Shown here piece by piece: positions 22,701-33,760 of a stretch of DNA of 64,000 nt. Positions within the stretch are counted from its first letter, which is position 1, and every line of letters begins with the position of its first letter. Origin of the DNA: Mercenaria mercenaria (lineage: Eukaryota > Mollusca > Bivalvia > Venerida > Veneridae); contig NC_069375.1 in the NCBI RefSeq assembly GCF_021730395.1, forward strand, positions 11,493,001 to 11,557,000, written 5' to 3'. The notes beneath the pieces were generated by a model that searched no databases, was not told the origin of the DNA, and was given only the letters and a program-made list of their open reading frames with translations. A program made the position numbers and the translations under genes.

Positions 22701-25700
22701 CAATTTGTAGAAATATTTACCAGAAGCATTATTTAAAGCTAAAAGGTTTCCATTAATCTTGATGTTGCAGTATGTCAAGAAATGACCTCATACCGACATC
22801 ATACCTTAATATTAATAAATTAAACAGAACCAAAAACAAGAAGTTGCACCAACTGAATATAATCATAAGAGTACTCATTGTGTTATAAAAGTGAAATGTA
22901 TTTTTAACACTAAAAGCGGTATATAACTTGCCATTTGCGGACTAGATGATTCGTCATAATAATCCGCTTTCCCTTGTAGAATGGTGTTTTTTTCTTGAAT
23001 CTTAACAGACTCAACAGCCACTATCTGCAAATAATCACGTAAACAGCCATTAATTTAAATCGAATACTTTGGGTAAAATTAAGAAAACGTTCTTTTTTCA
23101 ATGAAAGACATATATTAAGCATATACATGTATTATGTATTAAGATCTCTGCTATTTTGATTTTAACTGGGCTTTTATTAAGGTTATCTTATATCTAGCTT
23201 ATCATAAAATAGACGACAACGCACTGCTATAGAATAAGCAGGTCGCTATTCAATCTTTGAATATGTATCTCAGGCCCAATATACACATAACAAATACAAA
23301 ACTTTGGAAGCCTAGAACAAAACGATGCAAAATAAAAGCATAAAAATTCTTTGGTTGTCTGTTAAAGAGAGGTAATAAAATGTGCACCCCCTCTCACGCC
23401 CCATACCACCAGCTTAAGCTGAATTCGATAAAAGTAAAACTAAATAGACTTTACCAATCCATAGGACCAGAGTCCAATCCATATAACAACACTGAGTCCA
23501 GCTACGGGAAACTTTACAGCCGCCACACGGAACTCCGATTGTTCTTTATCATTGGGAAGTAAAGAACGCAACCAAGCAACCTAACAGCGAACTTTTGCCT
23601 GTTTTTCTTCATTTGAGTTATGATCAAGAAATTTTACTATTCAGATAAAATATCAAACGGTGTCCACTCATGTCGTTGTGAGGCAAATGCCTCTTTGTCA
23701 GCTCCGTTTCCTGCATGGTACACACATTTACATGTGTAATCCTATAAAGACTTTAAACTATGCTATGTTTGAAATGTTAAATACCCTTTTCTTATTGTCA
23801 TCAATAGCTGTCTGCAGTGACTGTGAAAGTGTCCCTTCTCCATTATATTTGAATATGTAAGTTGTTGGTGTTATCTGAAATGTTGCAAGCATCCATTTTG
23901 AAGGTTTAAATAAAGTGTTTCAAGCGCATATAATTATTCATAAGTCACATATTTATTTTAATACTCACTGCTTGATCATTTACCTTCATCAACAAAGGAA
24001 TAAAATATTATGTGAAACTAGACAGTGAATTAGAATCTGTAGGATATTGATAAATGTTTGGACAAGGTAAAGTGCTATTATTTTCGCACAAAAATAATTG
24101 TTGATTTTGAATGTACACAATAAGTTATTTCAGTTTTGTTTTTTTTGTCTTTATTTTAGTGAGCATTCCTTTGTGTGCTAATAACAGTTAAAACAGTATC
24201 CGTTTCATGTACCTAACTTTTTTTTTTACTTTTTTGCAGATAAATTTTATCATACCTCTTTTTTTCTAATTTCAAAGTCTGCGTCCCTTTAACGATCCAC
24301 CACGACTTAGTGACCTACTTTTTCACCCACAAAAACTTCATGAAAATCGTTTTCATATTTCAAGTTTTCAGATGGACAATTTAGGCCCTTCCTGAATAAA
24401 TGTGTTTTTAAAACTTCATCTGCTAACTTATTCATTCAATATCTGTTCAGCATAGTTTTAAGAATATAGAGGAATAACTACCTTATACTGTAGAAACAAA
24501 ATGTTATTGATACTTTAGTTACATACATTGAATTATGTACATATTGCTAAATTATATCAATAACAAGTTAAGATATTAAACACATTGTCTTGGCCTTATA
24601 TATGTCACTGTCAATTTGTAACTGGATACTTGTCATTTCTCATGTTCTTTATGCAAAGCATGTATAATTACCATCATGGAAACACAAAAGAATACAGTTA
24701 TTTTGTGGTGCCTCTGTAATGTCATTCATTAACCTGATACGAAGATGATATCGCATATCCTCTTGACAGGAAAGGTTCCTATAAAGTTTCTCTAATTGCA
24801 ACCGTAGGCTGCTGAGAAATGCTCTAGACAAGAATTGCGGGACGGTAGGACGGACGAAGCGGCACCTATATGCTTCCCAAAGATATACAATTGTATAATG
24901 ATGACTGAAAGATCGCTGTTAGGAAAACGTACAGCAGCTATTAAAATTTTGATATACTGAAGAAAAAAACAAAACTCAGTACAGATTTTGTGAGCAAAAT
25001 TTCGCAGAACAACTAAACAAGCGAAGAAAAAGTCCTGGTATATTCTTAACTAAGTTTCAAGAGGAGGAACTTTTTTATGTTTGTGTCTGAGTACGGATGT
25101 AATGTGGTCTTGGGTGGTGGTTCGGGGGTTTGTGCGTCGGCAGTGGTGGAATATTAAGGCACAAGAAAGTGGGGGAAAGGGTAAGGATGGACGCGGGAGT
25201 TCTTCCTAACATTTTCGCATCATCACTCAGTTATATTCAAATTTTAGAGTTTACTTACATTCTGCATAACATTTCAATATAAGTACATATAAAATCCGCA
25301 TAATATTGATCATTATTCTACCATGTTCCTTTAAGGTCAGCGCCTGCTCAATAAATACACGAAGTGCGAAGGTACGACGGAACGATGGCGAAGCACGACA
25401 GTACGATGTCGAAGCGCGACAGTATGATGGTGATAACATGACAGTACCAGTACGATGGAGAAGCGTGACAGTACGATGATGACAGTCCTGCGTATTGTCG
25501 CGCTTTACCCCCGTCTGTCGCGCTTCGTCATCGTACTCTCATGCTTCACAATCGTCCTGTCACCATCGTACTGCCTCGCTTCGCCGTCGCACTGTCACGC
25601 TTCAACATCATAGTGTCACCATCGTACTGTCGTGCTTCTTCATCGTACCATCGCGTTTCGCCATCGCACCTTCATGTTTCGCCATCGTACTCTAGCGCTA

Positions 25701-28315
25701 CACAATCGTTATGTTACCATTGTACGTGGCGGTTCGCCATCGTGCTGTCGCGCTTCACCATCTTTTCTCCGTTTATATATGAAGCGACTTTAATAAAGAT
25801 TTGTAGTATTGTCTACACTGTCCAATTATCAAATAATTGGAACGCTTTTCGGCATGGGTATTATCCAACTCCATTGTTTATTCAAACGAATATCAAACGA
25901 TTATTCAAACGTGTGTATCATCAGGCAGGATGATATTCAAAACATATGAAACCTTATATATTTTGAAATGTTGTATTCAAAAAATAATCTCCGTTGGTCT
26001 ATTGTTATTTTACATTGTTTACTTGATTTATAATAAAAATGAATATAAACCGGAAGTGTGTTATTTATAAACAAAATATTATAGTATTCATTATATGTAT
26101 GTTATATATAACTGTTTTGTGAGAAAAGCTTTTTTAATCAGCTATTGTATTTCGAGCCACGAAACGTTGCCAACGTAAGATAACAAAGCAATACATGTTA
26201 ACCCAATCAATCCTATCTTAAAACCACCAACCTTAAAGTATTTAAGTATGTTTTTGCGAAAACAAAATGTGTAGCTTCTTTAAATAAGATTATAAGTAAG
26301 TCAATCCAAAGCACGAACCTCCGTATGCGGGCTAAATGAACTGTTCTGCGTATGACTGACAGGAAGGGGAAAGTACGATTGTGAAGCTCGAAGGTGCGAT
26401 GGACAGTACGATGGCGAAGCGCGACAGTGACAGTACGCTGGTGAAACGCGACAGTACGATGGCAAAGCGCGACAGTACGGAGTCAAGCGCGATAATACCG
26501 ATGGTGAAATTATGATGGTGAAGCACGACAGTACAATAGCGAAGTACGACAGTGCGATGGCGAAGCGTAACAGTATGATGGACTATCACCATGGTACTGT
26601 CGTGCTTCGCCATCGTACTGTTGCGTTATCACCATTGTACTGTCGAGCTTCGTTATCGTACTGTCGCGCTTCGTCATCGTACTGTCGTACTTTGTCATTG
26701 TACTGCCGCGCTTCGCATCGTACCGTCGTACCTTTGCGCTTCGCGTTCCTAGAGAGCAAGCACTGGCCCTAGCGAAACATCTTAATATTCAGAGCATAAG
26801 ACTCATAAATTATTTCGGCAAATAATGGCTGTTCAAAAATAGTTCAAATAAAAAGAATGCTGAGAACTACGAACTTTCAAGATGAAAGCTATTGTTTGCG
26901 CCGTAACCGACGCCATTTTAATGCGAGAATTGTTGTAGGTTTTTAGCTTTTTCTGTTTTTTTTTTTCAGTTCTTCTATACCTAGCTGACCTAAAGATGTC
27001 ATTTCTTTTACTTCACACTGGCAAACATCTATAAGATAATACTAAATGTACGAAATATTCAGACAGAGGTTATTGTCAAGCGGTGAAAGGATATCTTTTC
27101 AAACAATAATGGAAATGTAATAGTGAAACACCGCTCGCTCGAGGTCACAAGGGGATGAGCAAAATGCTCGAGTTATCCATGGTTTCGAGTGACCTAAACA
27201 TTGACCAACATACGAAAACAATGAAGTTTTATTGTATCAATTGTCATCGGTACCATTTGCAGAGGAAACGGGGATACATAATAATAACAAACCCGTGACA
27301 TTTAAAAAAAAACGTATCTATGATGTATATGTAATAACATACTTGCTTTAATCTAAAGCAAACAGTAATAGATCAATATTTGATCAATAAAACTTTTCTT
27401 TAACCTTTTATCAATAATTAATCTTAATATCAGATCAAATATATCGACAAACAAACATTTAAGATAGTCGGGGAATAGACAAGGCAATTTTCACGAAGTG
27501 CGAAAATTTTTAATTAAACGATACATTTTGATCGCCGAAGCTGCAAAAAAGTTTGACACCTCTGCTCGAGTTAGCCAGAAGCAACAAATAGTAAATTAAT
27601 ACACAAGGACCAGGTGTCATGCTCGAGCGATCGAGTTATCGATGCTCGACCCAGCCATGGTAATTTCACATAGAAAATAGAAGGAAATCGACCGGGACCA
27701 CATGAATTGCTCGAGCGAGCCCGGGTGCTCGAGTCATCGATGCTCGAGCGAGCGGTGTTTCACTGTATAGTAATAGCTGCTCACTATAAAAACAGCGCAA
27801 GGATTATCCAATATAAATTGGTGCTTGTCTAAAATATACCTCTAGTGCATTCCTCAAGTCTATAGGAGTATGCGAAAAATAATGTGTTTAACCTTTAGTT
27901 AAATATTTTAAATATTTGCAAGCAATTTGAGCTTAATTGTTTTTTTTTTTTTTTTTTTTTGTTTTTTTTTTTTTTCATATTGTATATCGATTTTCGGTTT
28001 TGTATATAGACAATTAATTAATAATTTGTACTTGTTCAATGTCAGTTATTGTATGAATAAGTAAACCCGCTTTATAATAAGACGTTAAATGAAATAAAAT
28101 ATTTCGTTTGCCGATTTGTTATGTACATTAAAACTCCCTACCTCGTATAAAAGAGTAAAATGTTGTTTCTCCAGGTACTCAAACAATTCCTGTTTTTCAT
28201 TTAAATCTATTTTAAATGCAACCATATTCCGTCTATCAACTGCAAATACACTGTAACAAATTAAAAGACACAGAATATTAAAGAATATACGAGGATCTAT
28301 CTTAGCTGTAGACAT
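16671..28315 (-). CDS. kexin/furin-like subtilisin (S8B) gene, 6 exons visible, frame broken in exon 4
   Basis: Family members are secretory-pathway serine proteases that cleave precursor proteins at basic sites. Six exons run leftwards: 28315-28142 (signal peptide, start of prodomain), 23874-23785, 23024-22932, 21968-21830 (catalytic Asp region), 21652-21558 and 16759-16671 (catalytic His region). Visible family marks are YYGMGVEQTWAEGFTG, IAIMDGGID, SYNFVQDN and HGNRVASVLAAV...GIAYDATIAG. These align with the furin pattern WxxGYTGxGV, DDG, SYDFVDxD and HGTRCAGEVAAV...GVAYNARIGG. The oxyanion Asn and catalytic Ser exons were not found to the left. Exon 4 is 139 nt against 138 in the paralogue at 52753. 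The extra T lies around position 21897 and shifts the frame just before the catalytic Asp. The gene is therefore a young pseudogene, a null allele, or carries a sequencing error. Intron 3 has a GC donor. Confidence 0.82.
17391..18326 (+). repeat. tandem array, five ~163-bp units, with a terminal GC-rich hairpin
   Basis: Units begin GTCAGGGGCCATAACTCC at about 17433, 17596, 17758, 17921 and 18083, and contain CACAACTACACATGCTGACC. A (GGAC)n-like stretch follows at 18223-18272, then a hairpin TATGCCCCCC...GGGGGCATA at about 18288-18326. Open reading frames across it are repeat artefacts. It lies in intron 5 of the - strand S8B-like gene. Confidence 0.88.
18327..20050. other. intronic stretch without recognisable features
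   Basis: This is AT-rich sequence inside intron 5 of the - strand S8B-like gene. I found no exon, tRNA, inverted-repeat element or tandem array in it. Confidence 0.5.
20053..20777 (+). repeat. 'gatcgctcacctgag' dispersed element with repeated units
   Basis: It begins ATGACCCTGGATCGCTCACC and ends CGACTTCGTGACAGGTGAGC. Three diverged ~150-bp units contain AATTTTGTAGAGGTCTA and TCCTATGTA. It holds an exact 16-bp palindrome, GGTTGCCATGGCAACC, at 20592-20607. Confidence 0.75.
21558..21652 (-). CDS. S8B-like gene (- strand) exon 5: SYNFVQD segment
   Basis: The 95-nt exon encodes NTELSYNFVQDNKNVTAEHF and a short tail that differs from the paralogue. The acceptor is cttttcag and the donor is gtaagt in phase 2. 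The tail is four codons longer than in the paralogue. SYNFVQDN corresponds to the SYDFVDND calcium-binding strand region of kexins. Confidence 0.8.
21830..21968 (-). CDS. S8B-like gene (- strand) exon 4: catalytic Asp region, one extra base
   Basis: The exon starts PDITNSNYYGMGVEQTWAEG and ends LLDLERNI before gtaag. It is 139 nt where the paralogue has 138. A single extra T in the GGAGAATGGAGTC stretch moves translation out of frame between FTGE and VTIAIMDGGID. No stop follows within the exon, but the downstream frame is lost. The two copies otherwise align along the whole exon. Confidence 0.85.
22215..22278. repeat. (CA)n microsatellite
   Basis: About 64 bp of CA repeats with CG and TA interruptions. 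It lies in intron 3 of the - strand S8B-like gene. Confidence 0.95.
22932..23024 (-). CDS. S8B-like gene (- strand) exon 3: end of prodomain
   Basis: The 93-nt phase-0 exon encodes IVAVESVKIQEKNTILQGK and then an acidic, Ser-rich stretch. The paralogue's exon 3 is the same length (IVASEPVKIQEETTKLEGE). The donor is gcaagt, a GC-AG intron, where the paralogue has gtaacg. No furin-type RXKR site is visible at the end of the prodomain. Confidence 0.84.
23785..23874 (-). CDS. S8B-like gene (- strand) exon 2: prodomain
   Basis: The 90-nt phase-0 exon encodes ITPTTYIFKYNGEGTLSQSL then QTAIDDNKKR, with acceptor ttcag and donor gtattt. The paralogue's exon 2 is also 90 nt and shares its first 17 residues. 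The exon is too short to stand out on its own and was found through that match. Confidence 0.87.
24285..24720. repeat. ~430-bp repeat, copy A (intron 1 of - strand S8B-like gene)
   Basis: It aligns along its length, in the same chromosomal orientation, with 56340-56775. Shared landmarks in order are CCACGA..TAGTGACCT, GACAATTTAGGC, ACTGTAGAAACAAA, ATTAAACACATTGTCTTGG and TTTATGCAAAGCATGTATA. No terminal repeats or target duplications are visible. It sits about 0.4 kb from exon 2. Confidence 0.8.
25338..26765. mobile_element. TIR element built from inverted 21-24-bp minisatellite arrays
   Basis: The ends are CAGCGCCTGCTC (25338) and GAGCAAGCACTG (to 26765), ten of twelve complementary. Inside are two hairpin-like pairs of arrays of the unit GCGACAGTACGATGGCGAAG. 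The unit reads forward at 25365-25483, reverse at 25495-25762, forward at 26375-26585 and reverse at 26592-26735. A 600-bp unrelated AT-rich core lies between the pairs. Frames rich in Ser, Tyr, Cys, Arg and Ala across it are repeat translations. It has no transposase and lies in intron 1 of the - strand S8B-like gene. Confidence 0.75.
27121..27765. mobile_element. pogo/Tigger-like MITE (CAGTGAAACACC ends, TA target)
   Basis: AGTGAAACACCGCTCGCTCG at 27122 is matched exactly by the reverse complement ending at 27764, and the match extends to 22 bp. The right end is CACTG|TA, as in pogo-type elements that duplicate TA. The left end has one or two changes. The interior has several CTCGAG palindromes and no transposase. 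Confidence 0.75.
27940..27976. repeat. poly-T tract
   Basis: About 36 bases are nearly all T, broken by one G. It could be the A-tail of a minus-strand retroposon, but no body is recognisable. Confidence 0.7.
28142..28315 (-). CDS. S8B-like gene (- strand) exon 1: signal peptide and prodomain start
   Basis: The start codon is at 28315. After a short polar stretch comes a hydrophobic signal core (FFNILCLLICYSVFAV), then DRRNMVAFKIDLNEKQELFE and FTLLYE. The donor gtaggg follows codon 58 in phase 0. The paralogue's exon 1 has the same layout (VDRERLCVFKIELKEKQKLF ... FTLLYE), which supports both start and splice site. Confidence 0.85.
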
Positions 28316-29299
28316 TTTTCGTTATTCAACTTGTATTACTTCTTAAGGTTCAAAAGATTGTGAATCAAGTTTGTTATAACTTTTTTTATTTTGATTTTAT
28401 GGATCAGTGCCAAACTTTGTCTTTGTCATTGTATACAAAAGAGTGTAAGACACTCTAATACAAATACGAGATTATTAGTTTATTTAAAGCAACAAAAGGA
28501 CGTTCCATCTGCCGTCTGTTGACAGTACCTTTGTTCTGTGTCAATATAATTAAATTAAAGGTATGAATCGCGGTTTGAATAATTTTTCATTTTAATACGA
28601 AACACTTTGTGTTTAAAGGTCACAAAGGGACATTTGACGCGGCAACACTTTTCAACAGTTCCATAAAAAGAAATCTACAAAACGGCGATTCATTTTTTAA
28701 CTTAATTTTATAACCTTGTTTCAACATGTGAAATCTGAAAGTTGATAAAACCTCCTTTTTACTATTACTTTTTTGTTTTATTTTCAATATCGAATACTTG
28801 ATTAACATGGACCTAAACGTCGTGTTAAACAGCTTCACCTGTGATAAGATCTCCGAAACTCTACTGGTATTTCATAATTCTCGAAAGGTTTACCATTTTT
28901 AACGCCATATGCATTAATACATTTTATACATTGTCACAGTACACACTTAACGGGTTTTTAACCGTAGTAAATCTGAAACATGATAGATTACTTTAGGAAT
29001 AACGATCAATAGAGCTATGTTTACGTTGCACGTTTGGTAATATTATCGTTCAGACATATTGTATCTATTTAAACTTAATGTGTGTACATCAAACATGGAG
29101 AGGGTCATTTATTTTATAACAACTATGATATATACCGTCAGGAAGCCAGTGATTTACCATTCAGATAACGGAAAAAACCTCAAGGCCTTAAATCAACGTA
29201 CAACTTGTTAAAGGTAAGATAAGTTTTAACTAACATGAGACTTTATCTGCTTATTAACAGCTATTTATTTAAGGTGAAACTGTTAAAGTTATTCGGCTA

Positions 29300-32200
29300 A
29301 GGAAATTTGCTCTTTCTCTCGTATAATGAGTTTTATACTGTTGAAATTAGAGCAATCAATAGAATTAACATATTGGAGGTAATGACACTGCTAGCGGTGG
29401 AAAAATTTATGACACATGTACAAAGATCTAAAAGAAGGGATATTATCGATACCGAAATGTCATCCAGACTACAATATCTCCCTCTGTACAGTATGTCCTA
29501 GAACCGACTGCGATGTGATGCCCGCTAACTAGATGTTAGAAAGGTTAAGTGAAGAACTGGGGCTAGAACAGATAAACACTTACAGCAAATTCGTTTACGG
29601 CGATGGCTCAGTTGTTGGAAAATATTATAGTGCTGATCTGATGCACTTAATTCGGAAGGGTATAAGCGCTCTCATTAAAAGCATCAACAAGTCAGTAAAC
29701 AATGTAACAATATGCATGTGGCTACCAGTATGCGGATAAAAATAAACCATATAACCAAACAGATTCCCGTCATTCAGACGTTAGGCCAGGTAGAAAACAG
29801 ACCCGTACCCCACGACGAAATCTACCTATGCACAGCAATAGAAATATGTACCAGAACCGGAGTATGTTGTACAGGCAATACCAGCGTTCCCCGAGAATCA
29901 CGAATCAACGTCGAGATACAAACACTACTGAGAGTGGACGGCCCATAGGCAACAAAACTAACTCGCGTTATGACTATTACAGTCCTGAAATGCGATATAA
30001 AACAGGATGGGGAGGCAACAGTCGACACATATGTTGCACCGAAAACAATAGGACAAAGACGACAAACACTCTCACTGCGTCAAAACTGAAAACATTAACG
30101 AATATTAAGCTCAGTTGTGCTCAAGCTGTAATAATGTAATTTGTAAACGTACTTTAGATATTCCACAAGGTAAAGATATATGTGATAAAACATAAAAGTC
30201 TGACATAAATAATCATCGAAGGATGTATAACTATTTACCATTATTTTAATGGTCACAATTATTACAGATGTTAATAAGTATGTTTAATTTATTCTCATCT
30301 GCATCTGAATGTATTTATTCACAGTCTTATATTTACATGAACCAATATCACAGTCGGATCTATATACTTGAGAATGACGAAAAGACCAGTTCTAATTCAA
30401 ATAGTACAGTAAGTTTATTTAATTTCAATTTGATATATTCAGACTGTTTAAATGACATCATTCAATCACTACTGCTTCAACGTAACAATAATTTGAACTC
30501 TTTTCACCATGCTAATAGACAGTTTGCGGCCACTTCTTCTCATAAAAATAGTTCTGCAAATGCGAGGGCTGATGATAATAAAAATGATAAAAAGCCGTTT
30601 TGTTATATAAATAAGGGATTACTCATAGTAAATCTAAAAATACAACATATACTTAATAAACTGGACGAACAAAGGCGACATTTATTAAAACAATGTCCAA
30701 TAGGTATTTTAGGACTTTGCGAAACATTCTTATCAAAAAAGATTGATGACTGCAACTTACATATCAATGGCTACGTTTTTGAGAGAAAAGATCGTTTATT
30801 GAAAAGTGCGCTGGAGTACTAGTTTATATATCGCATAAAATCCCATATATACGACGCTATAATTTAGAGACGGAAAATGTGGAATCCAAGGACTGATAAA
30901 GATAGTTCGTCAGTCATTGATCAAATCTATGCCACAAGGAAAGACTTGATTACTGACATAATAGTGCCCGAGTACGCAATCAGTGATCACTACCCAGTGT
31001 CATTTACGAGATCAACTAAAATAATCTTTTGAAAAAGAATAGAAATGATACACTAATTTATAGATCTTTCAATAAATGGCATATATTTGATACAATTACA
31101 GACTCAAATGATGCCTTAGAATTACTATAATTTTTATAACATATTGAATAACAACCTTCTTAAGCATGCACCGACTAAAGGAAAAAAGAATTAATAAAGA
31201 AACTCAACCCGCCTGCTTCACAAATGAAATAAAAGAGACAATCTATCTAAGAGATTATTTTCACAAAAGTAAGGACCTCGACAATTACAAGAAACCCGGA
31301 AATAGAGTCTCATATTTAAAACGGAAAAGTAAGAAAATATTTTACAATAACGCAATAAAAAACAACAAAAGCCCAAGTTTTCTTTGGAAAAGTCTAAAGG
31401 TTATATCCAATAAGGATAAAATTATTCAGGGCATAATTATTCCAAATACACTTGTAACAGAAAACAATGAAATAGTAGACGGAGAACTTGATATAATAAA
31501 TCCCCTAAGCAAACACTTTATAAAATATTTCAAATTTGATAGATAAAAAACACATTAATTTGTCGGTGACAATTTTTCAAATTTAAAACATTATCTAGAT
31601 GAAAAATCATCATTTTGTAATTTGAGATTGATTTCATTACTCATTTGGAAGTACAAAATATCATATCTAAAACTGATTTTAAGAAATCTACCAGGATATA
31701 CGGAATAAGTCCATATATTCTGCATGACTGCGGAGCTTTCATAGCTTCAGCTATCACATATATAATATTAAATTAAAGCATACACAGTGGTGTTTTCCCG
31801 ATAAATTAAAAGATGCTTAAGTTATTCCATTTTTTTTAAAAAAAGGGAATAAGCAGACATTGACATTGTAGTTATAGAACAAGAGCTCAAAATAATCTTA
31901 GCCTCATTAACACATGGTGCAAAGTAAACAATATGCCATTTCATCTGGAAAAAAAACAAAATGTATGCTTCTAAGTACAAATTACAAAATGAAACAAGCA
32001 AGGAATCTTGCACTGTTTATCAATGGAAAGAAAATTGAAAATCTAACAAGTCAAAATATACTTGGAACCTGTATAAATAAAAATTTAACGTGGAATGCAC
32101 AAGTTTGCAGTGTTGCGAATAAACTTAACTCAGAAGTTGCACTTTTAAAAAGAATTTCGTACTTTTCGACCGATGAAATGAAGATGTTATATCATAATGC

Positions 32201-32915
32201 ATATATTATATCAACCATGGACTATTGCACTACTGTTGGGGCTTGCCTGTAAATCAGATACTGATAAAATATATAATATACAAAAGTGGGCAATTCGTGT
32301 AATAATGAAAACATGTATTGCAAGCAGCGTGTTCAAAAATCTGAATCTGCTCACTTTTGAGAACAGATGCAATTATCACATGGCAGTACTGGGTTTTTTA
32401 AATGTGACTATAACCTTGTACCAAAAATATATGTCTGAATTATCATAGTTTGCTTACAACGAAAATCTTCGTTTCTCGTTACGTAAATATCTTTCTTTGT
32501 TGAAGCCCCAAACAAACTTCTTGAAACAAACATTCTCATACAAAGCCACACATTTATGGAATTCAATTCCATCAAACATCAAACTGCACGATAATCTATT
32601 AACATATTAAACGAAAAATTAAGGATTATTTATTACGAGTACAACGTTACTAATACTGAGATTTTTTTATTTTTTATTTATTTATTCTGATCTTCATCAA
32701 TTATCATGCATTTTTGTGACATAGGGTAGCTTTTAAATTGTATGATATTGATGGATGAATGTACTTGTATGCAAATGATTTACAATGATTTAGTCTCCTG
32801 GTAAAATATTTTCAAATCGAGTTTGTTTTTAAAGTGTGTTTGTCGTATAAATTGTGCTATTGTTACGCATATTGTTGTAGATATTGTGTTTTTGCATTTA
32901 TATAATGCCATCATC

Positions 32916-32958
<43 letters not shown>
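29300..32958 (+). mobile_element. CR1/L2-type LINE, degenerate, RT core deleted
   Basis: ORF1 remains lie at about 29530-30140. YYSADLMHLIRKGISALIKS resembles the end of the SGNH/esterase domain of CR1-type ORF1, and a basic Asn/Arg/Tyr-rich tail follows. ORF2 starts near 30600 with the endonuclease (LLIVNLKIQHILNKLDEQ, ILGLCETFL), has an internal gap, and resumes with IVPEYAISDHYPVSF, the SDH catalytic end. A linker follows at 31166-31546. RT fragments flank a missing palm core near 31847. The RT C-terminal part (NKLNSEVALLKRISYFSTDE, YHNAYIISTMDYC) runs to about 32450, and its tail (FKNLNLLTFENRCNYH, LWNSIPSNIKLHDNLL) to 32610. An (ATT)n tract near 32925-32958 may be its 3' end. Many stops and shifts make it inactive. 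CR1 is inferred from the esterase ORF1. Confidence 0.85.
32925..32958 (+). repeat. (ATT)n microsatellite
   Basis: About eleven ATT units follow CATCATCATCATTATC. It is possibly the 3' tail of the preceding LINE. Confidence 0.85.
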
Positions 32959-32959
<1 letters not shown>

Positions 32960-32961
<2 letters not shown>

Positions 32962-33350
32962 GGAAAACATCAGAGTTCAAGAAAAATTGGACATAGAAAA
33001 ATATCCATTATTTGATAGTTATATATTTATTCAAATATCATCTATCGCTAAAATTTAAAACAAACGGCATTTTATACAAATCATCCAAGAACAGAACTAT
33101 ACTTTATGTTAAAGAATTAGAAATGCCGCATCAAATAGAAAAGCACTGTAGTGTAATAGAAAGTAAAGATAAACATGCAAAATCTAGAAATATCATTCTA
33201 ATTCAAATATTTAGTGATAAATCGATTGAAAATTGTTTTGATGTTTTCCATTGCTTCCGGGTTTTATAAATCTTATGTGTAAAAAAAATTATGTTTTTTT
33301 AGAAATAGTTAGAAAGAACAAAAAATATTGTCAGCAGTCCAATCGTTAGT
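32960..33350. other. stretch with one short open frame, no recognisable gene
   Basis: An 85-codon + strand frame at 33012-33269 is Lys/Ile-rich with no motif I know and no splice context. I do not call it a gene. Confidence 0.4.
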
Positions 33351-33359
33351 ACTGTAAAA

Positions 33360-33760
33360 ACGTAAAATCACGTCACGCGGCATAGGCCTATAGTGCTATC
33401 CGGCGGAGAACACATTTCTACTACCATCGACTGTACGACTATTCTCTTTCAACGCATAAATACGACATGCGGTACTCGACATCAGTTGAAACAAACGTTA
33501 AACAATGCGATCTGTGGACGTAATGAGTTAAAAAATCACCGTTAGAACTAACTTAATTACTCGTTATTTAGCGTAGGTATTGAAAGGGATGTGGGAAAGC
33601 TTTATTCAAGGATAGTTTTTATTGGTTCGCGAAAGTCGGTCGCAAAACGTCGCTGATTGGCTGATACCTTTTACTTGTAATGTTAACAAAAATAAAATAC
33701 AGCGAAATGTACCGGAAGTTCAACCAGGAAACCATGGTAGGTCTCTGGACTGCGGCTCGT
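33360..33760 (+). promoter_or_regulatory. possible CpG-rich promoter-like patch between the two protease genes
   Basis: CpG is more frequent here than around it. Two inverted CCAAT boxes (ATTGGTTCGCG at 33621 and GATTGG at 33655) precede an ETS-type ACCGGAAGT at 33711, and then ATGGTAGGT at 33733, which could be an ATG beside a splice donor. This order resembles a housekeeping promoter. No downstream coding exon was linked to it. Confidence 0.2.

Noticed and set aside
25495-26770. Frames of 60-130 codons rich in Ser, Tyr, Cys, Arg, Ala and His
   Set aside because: They are translations of 21-24-bp minisatellite units and occur on both strands. There is no start context or splice support.
30268-30600. 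Independent host gene upstream of the LINE endonuclease
   Set aside because: The frame runs directly into the endonuclease motifs and is best read as LINE ORF2 leader.
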